Assembly (NCBI RefSeq): GCF_029873635.1
Contig: NC_080421.1
Span: 868,001-932,000 of the forward strand
Length of the DNA stretch: 64,000 bases
From: Malania oleifera
Lineage: Eukaryota; Streptophyta; Magnoliopsida; Santalales; Ximeniaceae
Direction: 5' to 3'
Position numbers and translations under genes: made by a program. This document shows positions 11,190 through 24,350 of this stretch, one piece after another. Numbering within the stretch: position 1 is the stretch's first letter; the number at the start of each line of letters is the position of its first letter. The notes beneath the pieces were generated by a model, which worked only from the letters and a program-made list of their open reading frames with translations, searched no databases and was not told the DNA's origin.

Positions 11190-14100
11190 GATAGTGCCAT
11201 TGTATTATTTGATTTAGGTGCAACCCACTCGTTTGTGTCTCGAGGATTTGTTAAACTATGTGGGTTAGAGGCTTAATTGTTACAGACTGAGTTAGTAGTG
11301 GGCACACCGACAGGGTTAGTGTTAATATATAGCAAGGTGATTAGGGATTATCTAGTTGAGATTCAGGGGAGAGTGTTGCCTGCTAGTTTGATAGTCCTTG
11401 ATATGCATGGTTTTGACATTATTTCGGGCATGGACTGGCTAGCATCCAGCTACACGAGCATTGACTGTCACAGGAAGGAGGTGGTATTCAGACCTCCTAG
11501 GGAGCAGGAGTTTGTATGTTGGGTCGTGTGTGCATTCAGCACCATGGATCCTTCCGATTATCTAGGCAAAGAGGTTACTTTTGGGGGGATGTTAGGGTTA
11601 CCTTGCAATGGTGAAGGAAGCGCCAAAGGAGGCACTTAAGTTGGAAGATATCCCAGTGATAAAGGAGTTCTCTAATGTTTTTCCAAAGGATTTACCTAGG
11701 TTTCCTCCTGATCGTGAGGTGGAATTTGCAATTGATCTGATCCCAGGGACAGCACTAATCTCCAAAGCCCTATATAGAATGGCTCCAATTGAATTAAAGG
11801 AGTTAAAGGAGCAACTACAGGAGCTTCTAGATAAGGGGTTTATCAGACCAAGTGTGTCACCCTGGGGTGCACCGATGTTGTTTGTGAAGAAGAAGGATGG
11901 GTCGATGAGAATGTGCATCAACTACCGAGAGATTCATAAGATAACGGTGAAGAACAAGTATCCATTATCCCGAATCGACGACCTGTTTGATCAGCTTCAG
12001 GGTACACAGATTTTCTCTAAAATTGATCTGCGATCCGGATATCATCAAGTGAAGATTAGATCAGATGATGTATCGAAGAATGCTTTTCCGAATCGATATG
12101 GCCACTACGAGTTCTTGGTTATGCCATTTAGGTTGACGAATGCTCTAGCGGTATTTATGGATCTGATGAACAGGGTATTCCACGAGTACTTAGACCAATT
12201 TTTTATTGTCTTCATAGATGATATTTTGGTCTATTTGAGGAGCCCTGAAGAGCATGAAACTCATATGAGACTAGTTTTCAGGTGCTCAGGGAAAAGAAGT
12301 TATTTGCTAAATTTAAGAAATGTGAATTTTGGCTAGAGCAGGTTACATTTTGGGTCACGTGGTATCTAAGGAAGGGATTTCAGTGGATCTGAGCAAAGTA
12401 GAGGCTGTAGTTAACTGGGCAAGGCCGAAGAACATGCAGGAAGTTAGAAGTTTTCTAGGTTTTGCTGGATACTACAGACGATTTGTCGAGGGGTTCTTAA
12501 GGTCTTTGACACAACTCACGAGGAAGAATGTGAAGTTTGACTGGACCGGCGAATGTGAGCAGAGCTTTCAGAAGTTGAAGCAGCGTCTAGTCACTGCCCT
12601 AGTGTTGACCCTTCCATCTGGTGAGGGTGGATTTGTAATTTACAATGACGCATCACAGAAGGGACTTGGTTGTGTTCTAATGTAGTAGGGGAAATTCATT
12701 GCATTTGCATCTCGCCAGTTGAAAAAGTACAAAAAGAACTATCCTACGCATGACTTGGAGCTGGCAGCAGTTGTGTTTGCATTGAAGATCTAGCGACATT
12801 ACCTTTATGGTGTAAGGTGCGAGATCTTTACTGACCATAAGAGTCTCAAGTATTTCTTCACCCAGAAGGAGTTGAATATGAGTAGCGTAGATGGCTCGAG
12901 TTGATAAAGGATTATGACTGCACCATTAGCTATCACTCAGGAAAGGCGAACGTGGTAGCCAATGCATTGAATCGGAAATTAGGGGGTACGTCAACCCAGC
13001 AATTATGGCTTCTCACCATATCGTGATGGACCTGGAGAGGTTGGGTGTGGAATTGGTAGAAGGGAATCATCAGGCGTTCATTTCTAGTTTGGTGGTTCAA
13101 CCGACTTTACAGGAGAGAATCAAAATAGCTCAGTTGAAAGATGCAGAGTTGATGGAGATAGTAAAGAAGATACATAAATGAGCAACACACAGACTTTAAT
13201 GTTGCTAAGGATGGAGTTCTCATATTTCACACTCGATTATGTGTGCCAGATGACGTAGAGATAAAGAGGACAATTCTAGAGGAAGCTCACCGCTTTCTCT
13301 ATAGTGTTCACCCAGGTAGCACGAATATGTATAGAGACTTGCGAGAATCGTTTTGGTGGAGTAACATGAAGAGCGAAATTGTTAAATTTTTGGGCCAGTG
13401 CTTTACATATCAATAGGTGAAAGTAGAATATTAGAGGCCAGCGGGACCACTTCAACCACTAGACATCCCTACGTGGAAGTGGGAGCATATCTCGATGGAC
13501 TTTGTATTGGGATTGCCTCCAGCATTGCATGGGCAGAATTTCATATGGGTAGTGGTTGACAGATTGATGAAGACTGCCCATTTCATTCCAGTTAGAACCA
13601 CCTATTCCATGGATAAGCAGGAAGAACTCTATGTTTAGGAGATAGTCAGAATACATGGTGTGCCCGTGTCCATCGTTTCAGATCGGGATCCGCGGTTAAC
13701 TTCCCTTTTTTGGAAGAGTTTGCAAGGAGCGTTGGGTTCTCAACTCACTTTTAGTACTACATTTCAACCTCAGACAGATGGACAGTTCGAACGAACCATT
13801 CAGATTCTCAAAGATATGCTACGGGCATGTGTGTTAGATTTTTGGGGCAGTTGGATCCGATATCTGCCGTTGGTTGAGTTTGCATACAATAACAGTCACC
13901 AGACCAGCATTGGAATGACACCATATAAGGCTTTGTATGGTCGCCGGTGCAGATGTCCGTCGTACTGGGATGAAGTTGGCGAGCGGCAGATTTTGGGACC
14001 ATAACTTGTTCAGCAAGCCTCTACAAAGGTCGAACTTATCAGGGAAAGGATCAAGGCAGCCCAGAGTCGGCAGAAGAGTTATGCGGATACTCGCCGACTG

Positions 14101-14540
14101 GAGCTAGAATTCAAATTAGGTGATATGATATTCTTGAGGATTGCTTCGATGAAGGAGGTGATGAGGTATGGAAAGAAGGGCAAGCTAAGCCCTAAATACA
14201 TTGGGTCGTTCGAGATTCTGGAGAGGATTGGTTCGGCGGTGTACAGAATAGCACTACCCCTAGCGATGTCTAGGATACACGACGTGTTTCACATGTCCAT
14301 GTTGAGGAGATATGTTCCAGACCCCTCGCATGTGATCATTTATGAATAGTTGAAGATCGGGGATACTCTGACATACGAGGAGGTACCAGTTCAAATTTTG
14401 GATCAGAAAATATAGGAACTGCGTACTACAGATATACCATCAGTGAAGGTGCTCTGGAGAAATCATGCAGTTGAGGAGGCTTCTTGGGAGTTAGAAACGG
14501 AAATACACCAGAAGTACTCGCAGCTGTTCAGCAAGGGCTA
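11190..14540 (+). pseudogene. Protease-pol remains of element F
   Basis: The order is: aspartic protease with DLGATHSFVS (about 11190-11520), reverse transcriptase with [14 protein letters not shown] and VFIDDILVY (11608-12336), RNase H (about 12330-12990), integrase with the TDGQFERTIQ and [13 protein letters not shown] signatures (about 13200-14010), and a C-terminal chromodomain-like segment (about 14020-14540). This is a fossil. Several separate frames each hold a piece and none gives a whole polyprotein. Confidence 0.8.
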
Positions 14541-14842
14541 GTGTCAGACGGGTAAGGGTATGGTTGTATCTAGAGGAATTAGAGTAGGTTGTGTTGTTAG
14601 TTATGTATAGTTTCAATTTTGGATAGTCTTTGGGAAAATTTTTTATGAATATTGTAATTTCCAAAATACAGTATTGTAACCACAATATTCTTTCGTCATA
14701 AGTGAGGGTAGTTAATAAACTTAGGATGGAACCGCTATGTGGGTGGCTACCGACTCTTCTGTAGATAGGGATCGTGAATTAATGAGATAATTGGTAATAG
14801 TTAACAAATTTCGAGGACGAAATTTTTGTAAGGAGGGAAGAA

Positions 14843-16405
14843 TGTAGTAAGCCTAGGAATTGTGACGAATAATATAGTGAAATTTGAATTTTAGGGCTTA
14901 GGGGTTTTTGAACACTTGGGGCGTAGGCCGGGGTGTTATCGGACTTTTTCAAGAATCAGGTAAGGGAGATTAAGTTAAGTCACTAATTTTATTTAATTTA
15001 AACTGATTTAATTAATATATTTATTTAATTGAAGGTTATTTTGAAAACCAGTGGTTCGAAATGAATTTTACAAACCTAGGATATATGGTATGGTATTTTT
15101 GAATAAAATGAACGGTGGAAAGTTTGTTCAATTATATGAATATGTTAAAATGAGGAAAATTGTGTGGCAGACGATTTAATTTGTACGGATTATTGTATAT
15201 TTGGATTTGGGATTTTGAAATACTGAATTGTTTGAGAAATACTGGGATTATTGTGAAGAATACTGGAAATGCTTGTGAAAATACTGGAACTGTTTGTGAA
15301 ATGCAGGTGTTTGAACTAACGGCCAGTGGTCGGGTATTGTTTGATTGGCCAAGGGTCAGGATTATTATTTGATGGCCGAGGGCCGAGTTTTAATTGATAG
15401 TTATATGCCAGATTGTGTTTGGTGGTCGAAGGCCAGGTTTTTGGAATAATAAGAAATATATGTGAATTGATATATTAAATGATGATTTCTATTATCTAAA
15501 TTGCATGATATGCTTTAGGAACCCTAGGGACCAGTGTATTGTGAGCACGATACCGTTGTTAGTTAGACCATGTGCACCCACACTATCTAGATAGAAGTGT
15601 AGGGGGTCCAACCTACTGCCTGCGTGAGGTTGAAGTAAGGGCTTCGGACCTGCAACTTTACTGTGGATGCCTGCAGATGTGTTTGCAGAGGATGTTGTAT
15701 TTAACTTTGTTTGGGCTGATCACCTAGGCTTAGTCCAGCCTTCGAGCCGCACAACCCGTGCCATGGGGAAGGTAAATGGCGTGTTTGTCACAGGGAGTGT
15801 CTTATATGCATATTTGTTAATTTGTGTGAATACGGTTAATTAATAAAATAACTTCGAGGGCTTACTGAGAAAGGTGAGTGCCCTAGTAGCAGTAATGGTA
15901 CTAGAGTAGAGGGAAGCTACTTGTATGGGCTGATAATCTTCCTTATCCTTGGCTAATTGTGTGCGTGAGTGTAAAATAAGAATGTTTTCATAAATGTATT
16001 TATCTGCTGGTGAACTAGTAATTTTTTTGTACACTAAATGCATGTTGACCACACATTGATATTAATTTAGTCTTTCCCTTTCACCCCTACTTTACAAGCT
16101 ATCTTTTCAGGGAATCCTAAAGATCGGGTCTAGCAGGCTAGAGGAGTCGGGCTAGTGGTGTAAATTTTATTAATAGGTAGTGTGTAGATAGAGATTTTAT
16201 TTTTGTTTAGTTTTATGAGATGTAGTTATGTGGAAATGGTTTATTTGTGTATAAAGATAGTTAGAACTCTGGTAATGTAATTTAAAGATTTTATATTTTA
16301 TTTTCGCTACGTATGTGTGTTTTATATTTGATGAATAAGGTATCAAGTACACTGACGTCACTAAAGTAGCACTCCGGGCCCACATGGCGAGTCAGGGGCT
16401 TTACA
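14843..16405 (+). repeat. 3' LTR of element F
   Basis: It starts TGTAGTAAGCC after the purine tract AAGGAGGGAAGAA and ends GGGGCTTTACA, 1563 bp. It carries the same internal boxes as the 5' copy. Confidence 0.75.
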
Positions 16406-17801
16406 ATAAAGGCCTGCTCATCAAGTCATTTGGCGAAGATTACCACTTCAAGTTCTATGATTGAAGCAACCTTCCCTTTTATGGGTGTTTCTTGAGAGTT
16501 ACCACCCAAAAGATGACGTACTCTCCAAGGCTATTTTACAAGATTATTTTTGGCTTTTAGTGTAATAACCAAAATAAAATAAAACTAAAAATAATAAATA
16601 ATAAATAAATAATATTATAATAATATAATATAATATAATATTATATATATTGAAAAGGGAAGGTGTACTCCCCAAATGAGAGTGAATTGGGATTTAAAAA
16701 TTTGTTTGCAAACTTTAAGTTCCTTTAGTTAAGTATTAACCCCTTGTTAAGATTGAGTTGATTACAATCACTCTCTCAAACCAATCAACACAATTCTTTT
16801 TAACCACTTTAATTAAAGTAACCAACAAAATATGATATTGCTAATCTCAACTTTCAGAATTTTAATAGATGAATATTCAAATCATATTTTCTTTTCATTA
16901 TACTTCAAAGACAATATTGATATCTGAAAGTTATCTTGAGTATCTTCTATTTTTGTTTCAATAGAATAATTTATTTCACAAGATTCATATCAGCTTTCAA
17001 GACTTTCTCTGAAAATTCAATCCAATCAATCTTTTATGTTAAAGACCAGCTTGAGCAAAAACTCATATTTTCTTTAATTAATGAATGAAGATGCTATCAA
17101 ACTAAGTTTCAAAATATCAAATAAATAAGTCTCAGCTTTAAACATTCAGCACTTCAATATATCAATTTCAAGTTCAAACCTTGATCTGAATATACAACCA
17201 ATATCATATTTTAGCTTTGCTTTTGAATATGTCAATCCAACAAACAATATAGTGTGCTGATAAAGAATCAACACTAGTAATTCAGCAGCCTTTCAAAATT
17301 CAAACTCTGATATCAAATAATTATCTTGACTTTAAGTATGAAACAAATTAGTAAGTTAATGAGCTTTGATACTTATTTATCAACACACTTCCTTTAATCA
17401 AGGTTTCCACGAAAGATTAATCAACGCACTCCCTTTGAGGTTTCCGCAAAAGATCAATCAACGTACTCTTATTACAATTCTCAATCATAAGTTAATTTTC
17501 ACAAATTAAACATTCATCCATGCAATTTATATGTGTGTAGGAAATTAAAGAGATTTAGGGAAAGAGAGAGCAACACCAATATTTTATGAGGTTCGGCTAT
17601 CTCCCGCCTATGTCCTCGCCTTAGGTAACACACCTGAGGATTCTACTATACCACTCCTTTACGGGTAGGAGCAACCTTACACACTCCTTTGTGGACAGGA
17701 GCATCCTTTTACAATCCCTCCTTCAACTAGGGTGGATGTAGTGACCTAGAGAAATTATAATATATAAATATTAAAAGAAAGGAAAAAAGGAAAACAAGGC
17801 C

Positions 17802-17988
17802 TCGTCGACGAATTCAGGAGGTTCGTTGACGAGAGAGCATGAGGGGCTCGTCGACGAGGGAGTGTTTCATCGACGAGAAAGTACCGAGGGGATGTTTTAG
17901 GGCACTTCTGAATTTCTTCGACGAGTGAAGGGTTCGTCGACAAATTGCCTATTGACCTCGTTGACGAGGTGACGTGGCTCGTCGACGA
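17802..17988 (+). promoter_or_regulatory. Palindrome array upstream of LTR TATA box
   Basis: Eight copies related to TCGTCGACGA lie at about 17802, 17823, 17848, 17868, 17914, 17934, 17958 and 17979. The array ends about 10 bases before TATAAATAG at 17998. Variants mostly differ by C-to-T or G-to-A at a CpG. The array may bind a factor in the LTR promoter (inference). Confidence 0.5.
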
Positions 17989-18614
17989 AAGCCAATGTAT
18001 AAATAGGCCAAAACTTCATTTTTGGCGAAATCTTCTGCGCAGAACCTTCCTTCTCTCTCCTCTTCGGTTCTCCTTCCTTCACTCTCAATTTTTGGGTCTG
18101 TCTGCCACTGGATTGACTATCCGAAGCCACCACAACACTCCTGGAGAAGTTCTCTGCATATCTGCTGGAGTGAATTGTCGGTGGGTTGAGTTCGAAAATT
18201 ATCCCTGATTCGGGGTAAGGCTTTCTACTCAGTATTTGACTTTTCGACAATTGTAGAAAGCGTAGTGCGTGTAGAAATACTGAAATTTAGTTTTGGGGAA
18301 TATCATTTTCAGAGTATTGAACGAGGAACCCTGCGGGTGCAGGACTGGTTGTCTTAGGGGCTTTTCAAGAATCAAGTAAGAGGATAAACTAAACTAGATG
18401 TTTTATGAAAAATAAGTATGATTTTATAGCATTTGATTTCAAGGAAATATATGTGTATATATAATTTTATATTATGTTGAAAAATACTGTTGAAAATGAT
18501 GATATTTTCTAGACATATATAATACCCATTTTGTGTAGCATGAGTAGAAATGATGATAAATTACTGTTTTCTAGAAACATGATAATATTATGGATTTTTA
18601 TAATGAAAAATCAG

Positions 18615-18801
18615 TGTACAGGCCGAGAATTTTATATGATTTTCCGGCATACGAGCCGAGCTATGGATATGATTTGCTGACCTATGGGCCAAACTATGGA
18701 TATGATTTTCCAGCATACGGGCCGAGCTATGGATATGATGTGCCGGCGTACGGGCCGAACTATGGTAAAATATGAAATGCCGGCATACGGGCCGATGATT
18801 T
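18615..18801 (+). repeat. 36-bp tandem array inside the solo LTR
   Basis: About five units each carry a phrase like TACGGGCCGAGCTATGGATA followed by TGATTTTCCGGCA. Other LTRs here have unrelated small arrays with GGCC cores at the same relative place. Confidence 0.75.
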
Positions 18802-21298
18802 TCATGATGTATATAAATATGCAAATTGATGTGATGATATTGATTTGACAATTAATAGTATGAAATATCCATGTATCACAGTTTGATTATATGCTATATG
18901 TTATCAAAACCTGGTTGGCTTAGTTTAGGCTAGCACTTGCACGGTACCACTGCTATGTGTTTGTGATCACCACGATATTGTGTTAATGTTGCTGTACGGA
19001 GTAGCATGAGGACAGATAGTCAATGTGGTTTTAAGAAGTGTGAGTGCCCCTGGTGTATGGACCAGGTCTGGCAGACCCATCGGACTTACAGACTGTACTT
19101 TTGACTTGGCAGTGGTCGGCCAACCATTGTTAGGTCCCGCCTTCAGGCCACACAACCCAGTCATGTGGGGGTAATACATGACAACAACCAGCTAACCTAC
19201 CAGGGATGTTTTCGTATTATTATCATATGAGCTGAATTATGTTCTATGAAAATGCAGTATGTTTTGTCATGCTATGATGATATATGTTTTCCTAGATATG
19301 ATATAACAGTTTACTAAATATGTGTATTTATGATTTATGTGTAACACAGAAAACTCATGTTGTCACACACTAGTATTAGTTTATTTCTCTTACTGAAAGG
19401 TGTCTCACCCCAAAATTTCATAAACATTTTAGGTGCCCCAGATAGGAGAGCGGATAAAGCTCTGCTGAGATAGTTACGGCTAATCTGCCCCCTCTGAAGG
19501 GTATGTATTTTGTGATAGGGTCAGATGGATTTTTGTGGGAAGTGACCCGAGGACTCTTTGGGTGGTTTACATATGTAAATACGGTGGATATAGTAATTCT
19601 GGTATTGTGATGGATGATATTGTATATGGTATTATGATTTATTTACAATTTTATGTTTCCTACTGCTTAGGCTTCTGTGTTATTTTCTGTTGTATCCCTG
19701 GTACCCACGGGTTCAGGTTGATTATGATCTGCTGGATTTACTATATTGGTTTTATTATAAAAGGGAAAAAAATGTGTGAAAATTTAAGCAGGTCATCACA
19801 GTGGAGCCCCCTCTCTAAGCGATACCCTACGCTCAGTACAACGATTCAACAATCCTGAACCATCAAGAAAAACAAGAAACAAATTTGGTGTACAAAGACA
19901 CTCTCAACAAGAGCTGATTAGTACAACAATTAAGCACTAAAATATACTTCAATTCAAAATAACAATTGAAAGAATTTGAAACCTTAGAAGTATATCACCG
20001 CGAGCTTTCTTTATAGATTGAAAGAATTCAAAGTAGGCTCAGAATTGTGACAGAGTTTCACAGCAAAACTCAGTAAAGAACTTTAGAGATTGATTGCACA
20101 AGAGATCTTTGAGAGTATTGAGAGCAAGAGATCTTGAATGCTGTATTTGCGTGGTGTGTTTGAATCCTTAGCCTTGGGGGGTATTTATAGATGTTTAATC
20201 AATATTATTTCATGTTTCCCAAGTGACTTGGAGTGTTTCCCAAGTTTTCATAACGTTTAGAATTCAAAAAATCAAATTTGGAAAGTTCTCGTTATGCTTA
20301 AAATTTGAAATCTCGAAGAGTCAGTCGACTAGAAACAATGAGTCAGTTGCTTGGATCCATTTAAAACATAGAGATTTTCAAAGGCAGAACGAGTCAGTCG
20401 ACTGGGAAAACATGAGTCAGTCGACTGGGTCCTCTCGGGTTGTTTCAAAATCAGTTCAATTATTTGTCAGTCGCCTGAACAAACCAAAAAATGATTTTTC
20501 AATTTATTTCCAAATTATTTTTGCTCTTTTGCTTTCCCCAAAATAATTTAAGACTTTTGAAAAGTATTTTCCGGGGTTTGTCAAAACATGGTATCTAAGT
20601 CAATGAGTTTCCTAATGAGCTTCAAATTCAATCAAATCATCATTTGAATGAAGTACTTACATAAAGACTCTCTTAAGACTTTAAATCTATCCTGAGCTTG
20701 GAGTCTTCATGCTTGTCATTTGCTGAGTCATTCTTGTCTTTGAACTTCAAATCTCTAAACTTTCATTAAGTCCTCTTTGGTATTCATGCTCTCATTTTCT
20801 TTGAGCTTTCATATTCCTTTTAATGTAGTCTTGTAATAAGCTTTGAGTTCATTTGAACTTGAGCTTAAAAACCTTATTCTTGAAGTTTCTTCACTTTGCA
20901 ACAAAACATGTTAAATGACCTTTGATTTGTTATCATCAAAACAAGATTAGTAAGTCATGTTAGGCCAATATATATATATGGTTATGTATGATGGATGTAG
21001 CAGCATTGAATTCAAATTTCAATTCAATCCAAAATCCGACAATTCAATTCCAATTTTGCTTCTTCCTTGCCCACTTGTCATTTGCATGCAACATGCATGC
21101 ATCCATATATTCCCTCCTAGGCTTGCTACATGTAATGCATGTACACCCCTCCCCTACAAAATTACAACTTTATCCCTCCCCAATTGTCTATAAATAGGAG
21201 AGTTCTCAATTCATTTTTTCATAAACAATTTCCAAGAGAAAGTGAATGAAAAGTGAGAGAAAGATTTAGTGGTGGAAGAAAAATTTTTATACACTTAA

Positions 21299-21302
<4 letters not shown>

Positions 21303-21356
<54 letters not shown>
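21303..21356. repeat. (TC)n microsatellite in LTR leader of C
   Basis: About 27 uninterrupted TC units lie 110 bases downstream of TATAAATAGG. The matching place in the other LTR of C (near 36505) has only a short degenerate tract. Confidence 0.95.
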
Positions 21357-21357
<1 letters not shown>

Positions 21358-22252
21358 AACTCATTTTAAAAATTCATCTTTAAACGTGTTAGAGGAATAG
21401 ATCAGGGTAAATGGGTTGGATAATATCAGTATTTTATTTAATATGCCTTATTTAAATAAAATTACGAGGATTGGATTATATCAATTTTTATTAAGTATAC
21501 ATGATTTAAATTAAAATACGAGAATTGGATTATATCAGCTTTTATTAATAAATATACTTGAGTTAAATTAAGGTACGTAGAATTAATTATACTGATTCTT
21601 TTATTAAATATAACTGAGTTTATTGTTTTAAATGAAGTATTTTAATCCACTCGGGTAATTTACAACATTATAATATTCTATTAAATAAATAAATATTAGC
21701 ATGTCAATCGTGTGGCATGAGCTTATTTTTATAAATGAATAATGATGAGATTTTTATGATGTTATATTTATAACACGTTTTATAATGATGTGATTTTTAT
21801 AATGTTATTTTACTACACAAAAAATGATGGTATTTTTATGATACTATTTTATTGCATAAATTATAATGGTATGTTTTAAGAACCCTAATGGCTTAGAGAT
21901 TACGAATGCTCGGTACTATAACTTATGGGTTATAGTTTATAGAGTGCACCTACATTGTTTATAAATTGGTTTTACAGAGCAGTTGATTTCTCCTGAGTGC
22001 ACACCTCGTTCGGACCATGACTTAATAAGGAAAATCTTACTTATAGATGATGTTACAGTTTGATTTAGTTTGGTCGACCAGCCAATTAAGTCCATTTTTC
22101 GAACCGTACAATACAATTATGAGGGTAAACATGACTTACAGTTAACAAGCTAAAAAGAGTTTTTTTTTTAATATATATTTATATATTTATGTGAATAAGG
22201 CCACATTTAGTAGGCCTAAATGATAATTTAAAGGAAAAATCATAAAAGAGAG

Positions 22253-22254
<2 letters not shown>

Positions 22255-22304
<50 letters not shown>
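22255..22304. repeat. (TA)n microsatellite in LTR of C
   Basis: About 25 TA units. The sister LTR has the same repeat at 37389-37425, so the repeat predates the insertion and has changed length since. Confidence 0.95.
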
Positions 22305-22308
<4 letters not shown>

Positions 22309-22781
22309 TATTTGGATGAAAATAATTTATAAATGTGTTATAGTTGTTCAAATGCAGTTTTTAACAGTTACAATGTTAAATATTTATTAAATGAATTTTG
22401 ATACTGTAAAGTTCATCTTAAGCTAGACATTGATAATAATCTTTTCTACTTACTGAACGTCGTCTCACCCCAATTATTATTCCACCTTACAAATAGCTAT
22501 GCAGGATGTACTATGAATCAGGTATAAAAAGCACTCGGGCAGGATTTGAGAATGCAGTTTAGAATAGATATTTGGCTAGTACTAGTTGAATATGTTTTTA
22601 TATTTCATAGAATATAAATATTGTTATTGGAGATACCCCTGTAATATACATGTTTAGTACTATGGTATAAAATATTCGAGGTTTCAATTACTTCCATTAC
22701 TTTATATGTATTGCATCATTTATAGAATATTTATGGAAAATCGCACCTGAGATCCTAACGGGATTGGGGCACAACAAATTA

Positions 22782-22793
22782 TGGTATCAGAGC
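22782..22793 (+). other. Primer-binding site (Met-tRNA type), element C
   Basis: TGGTATCAGAGC lies six bases after the 5' LTR end, followed by CCATG. Same primer type as elements E and F. Confidence 0.8.
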
Positions 22794-22929
22794 CCATGTT
22801 ATAGGTTTTGTAGACTTTAGCGAATAAACTTTTACCAGGATATATGTATAAATCATTATGAGGGTAGGTTAGGATATTTTTAGCATATTATTTTATTAGG
22901 CCATAACAATAGAATTATGATTTAAAAAT

Positions 22930-24350
22930 AACTTTGGTCATTTTCTTCAGAATGGACCCCATAGATAACAACGTGGATACTAAAGGAAATGATAATAATA
23001 TAGGGACTTTCCACGAAGAAGGCGTCAATACTACTGTGGTGCTACGAGAAGTAGCACAGCAAGTCATGGCAAAAAATTATGCAGAGCTCTATGGGACGGA
23101 ATTGTCCACCCATTGACGAGAGTTGTACAATTGAGCAGTTCAACAACATGAAGCCCCCAACCTTTGAAGAAAATGCTAATCCAATCACTACAAAAAATTG
23201 GATCCAAGAAATGGAGGATTTGCTACAAGTCCTTCGCTGCACGAATGAGCATAAAGTGTTATACTCTGCCTTCAAAATAACTGGTAAAGCCAAGCGCTGG
23301 TGGAATTCAATGAAACTTCTATTGGAACAAAAGTCAAGACCAACAACCCTTATGTGGGAACGCTTCAAGGAAATATTCTTTGAGCGATATTTCCCCACCT
23401 CTACTAGAGATTCCAATGCCAAGAAATTCACAAATTTAATCTAAGGAAACTTGACGTTCAACAATATGCAGCCAAGTTTATCGAATTATCCCGGTTTGCC
23501 TTGTACTTAACTCCTTATGAATTAAAGAAAGCCTAGAAGTTCGAGGAAGGCTTAAGCCCAAAAATATATGAACGGGTGGTGGTATTCCAAGTCAAAGACT
23601 TCTTTGAATTAGTAGACAAAGCAACCGCTGTTGAGAAAAGTCTACAAAGGATGACAGAAATATTTGACTTGAGAAAGAGGCCCATGCCTCAAAGATTTCA
23701 CTCTGGTAGAAATTAAGGCCCTTGGAAGAAGAGAAATAATAATTTGGGCTAGAGGCAAACAATGGGGATTTGGACTTATCAAAAAAATCCACAAGGCACC
23801 CCTTGTCCTAAATGCAACAAAATGCAATGGGGTGAATGCCATTTTGGATTAAATGTTTGTTATCGATGCGGTAAAGCCGACCACTATGCACAAGACTGTC
23901 ATACGTCGCATAATAATCCCTCCCATCCTAATCAATACAAGGGAAACAACCAGGCACCCTGAGGCAACTATCAAAAGAACACCGCTCAGGCGCGTGTCTA
24001 TACTCTCACCCCTGGAGATGCAAAAAATGCTAGTAATGTGGTGACAGGTAATATCCCCATATTATCTATGAAAAAAAAAATAGCAATAGTGTTATTTGAT
24101 TATGGAGCCACACATTCCTTTATATCTATGACTTATGTTAAAATATGTGGAATTGGGACCCAACTATTAAATGCTGAGTTATTTGTAGAAATATACTTAA
24201 GGGTTATCCAATATCAATTATGGAGAGAATGTTACCTACTAATTTAGTAATATTCAATATGCATGGGTTTGATGTAATTCTGATGATGGACTGGCTAGCT
24301 TCCAGCTACGCTAGTATAGATTGTTACAATAAAGATGTAGTGTTCAGAAT
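22930..24350 (+). pseudogene. Gag and protease remains of element C
   Basis: Gag begins near 22952. It contains the PPTFEENANP and ERYFPTSTRDSNAKKF phrases of the plant gypsy retrotransposon gag domain (about 23080-23440) and a zinc knuckle, CYRCGKADHYAQDC, near 23852. The protease region (about 24040-24350) has DYGATHSFIS and MDWLASSYASID. This is a fossil in several frames. Confidence 0.8.

Larger units (their letters stand above)
9040..16405 (+). mobile_element. Broken Ty3/gypsy element F
   Basis: The 5' LTR (about 9040-10737) is followed by a Met-tRNA primer site (TGGTATCAGAGCCC, 10740-10753), protease, reverse transcriptase, RNase H, integrase and a chromodomain-like end. A purine tract (14829-14842) and a 3' LTR at 14843-16405 follow. 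The two LTRs differ at roughly one base in twenty by eye, so this is one of the younger insertions, on the order of a couple of million years at usual plant rates. No gag was recognised. The pol part is broken in about eight places. Clade by C-terminus: Tekay/Del-like chromovirus (inference). Confidence 0.8.
17737..19800 (+). repeat. Solo gypsy LTR with 5-bp target duplication
   Basis: The LTR starts TGTAGTGACC and ends GGTCATCACA, 2064 bp, with inverted ends. GTGGA occurs on both sides (17732-17736 and 19801-19805). It holds TATAAATAGG at 17998, a CGTCGACGA palindrome array just upstream, a leader, a 36-bp tandem array (18615-18801), an ACGGTACCA box near 18939, and the conserved GCACTCACC/GTCTCACCCC-type box near 19400. 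No internal region is present, as expected after recombination between two LTRs of one element. Confidence 0.85.
16651..20968. mobile_element. Insert in the 5' LTR of C, probably Copia-like fossil
   Basis: It begins TGAAAAGGG and ends GTTAGGCCA between ATATAT runs of the host LTR, so a 5-bp A/T duplication is possible. It has no recognisable gag or pol. Phrases such as TTTGATTTGTTATCATCAAA near its right end, repeated GAGTCAGTCGACTGG motifs (20300-20430), and a CCCAATTCACTCTC stretch on the minus strand near its left end recall SIRE/Copia LTR and spacer sequence. It is itself interrupted by the solo LTR at 17737-19800. The family is uncertain. Confidence 0.45.
16561..22776 (+). repeat. 5' LTR of element C, split by an insert
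   Basis: The first 90 bases (TGTAATAACC plus A/T-rich sequence) match the first bases of the 3' LTR at 28714. From 20969 the sequence matches 36203-37906: TATAAATAGG near 21189, a CT-rich leader, an AT microsatellite, a CTCGGTACTATA box near 21911, and the end GGGGCACAACA. The middle belongs to a different element. Confidence 0.75.

Noticed and set aside
22782-22793. tRNA gene near the primer sites
   Set aside because: Only the short complement of the Met-tRNA 3' end is present; no cloverleaf or Pol III boxes.
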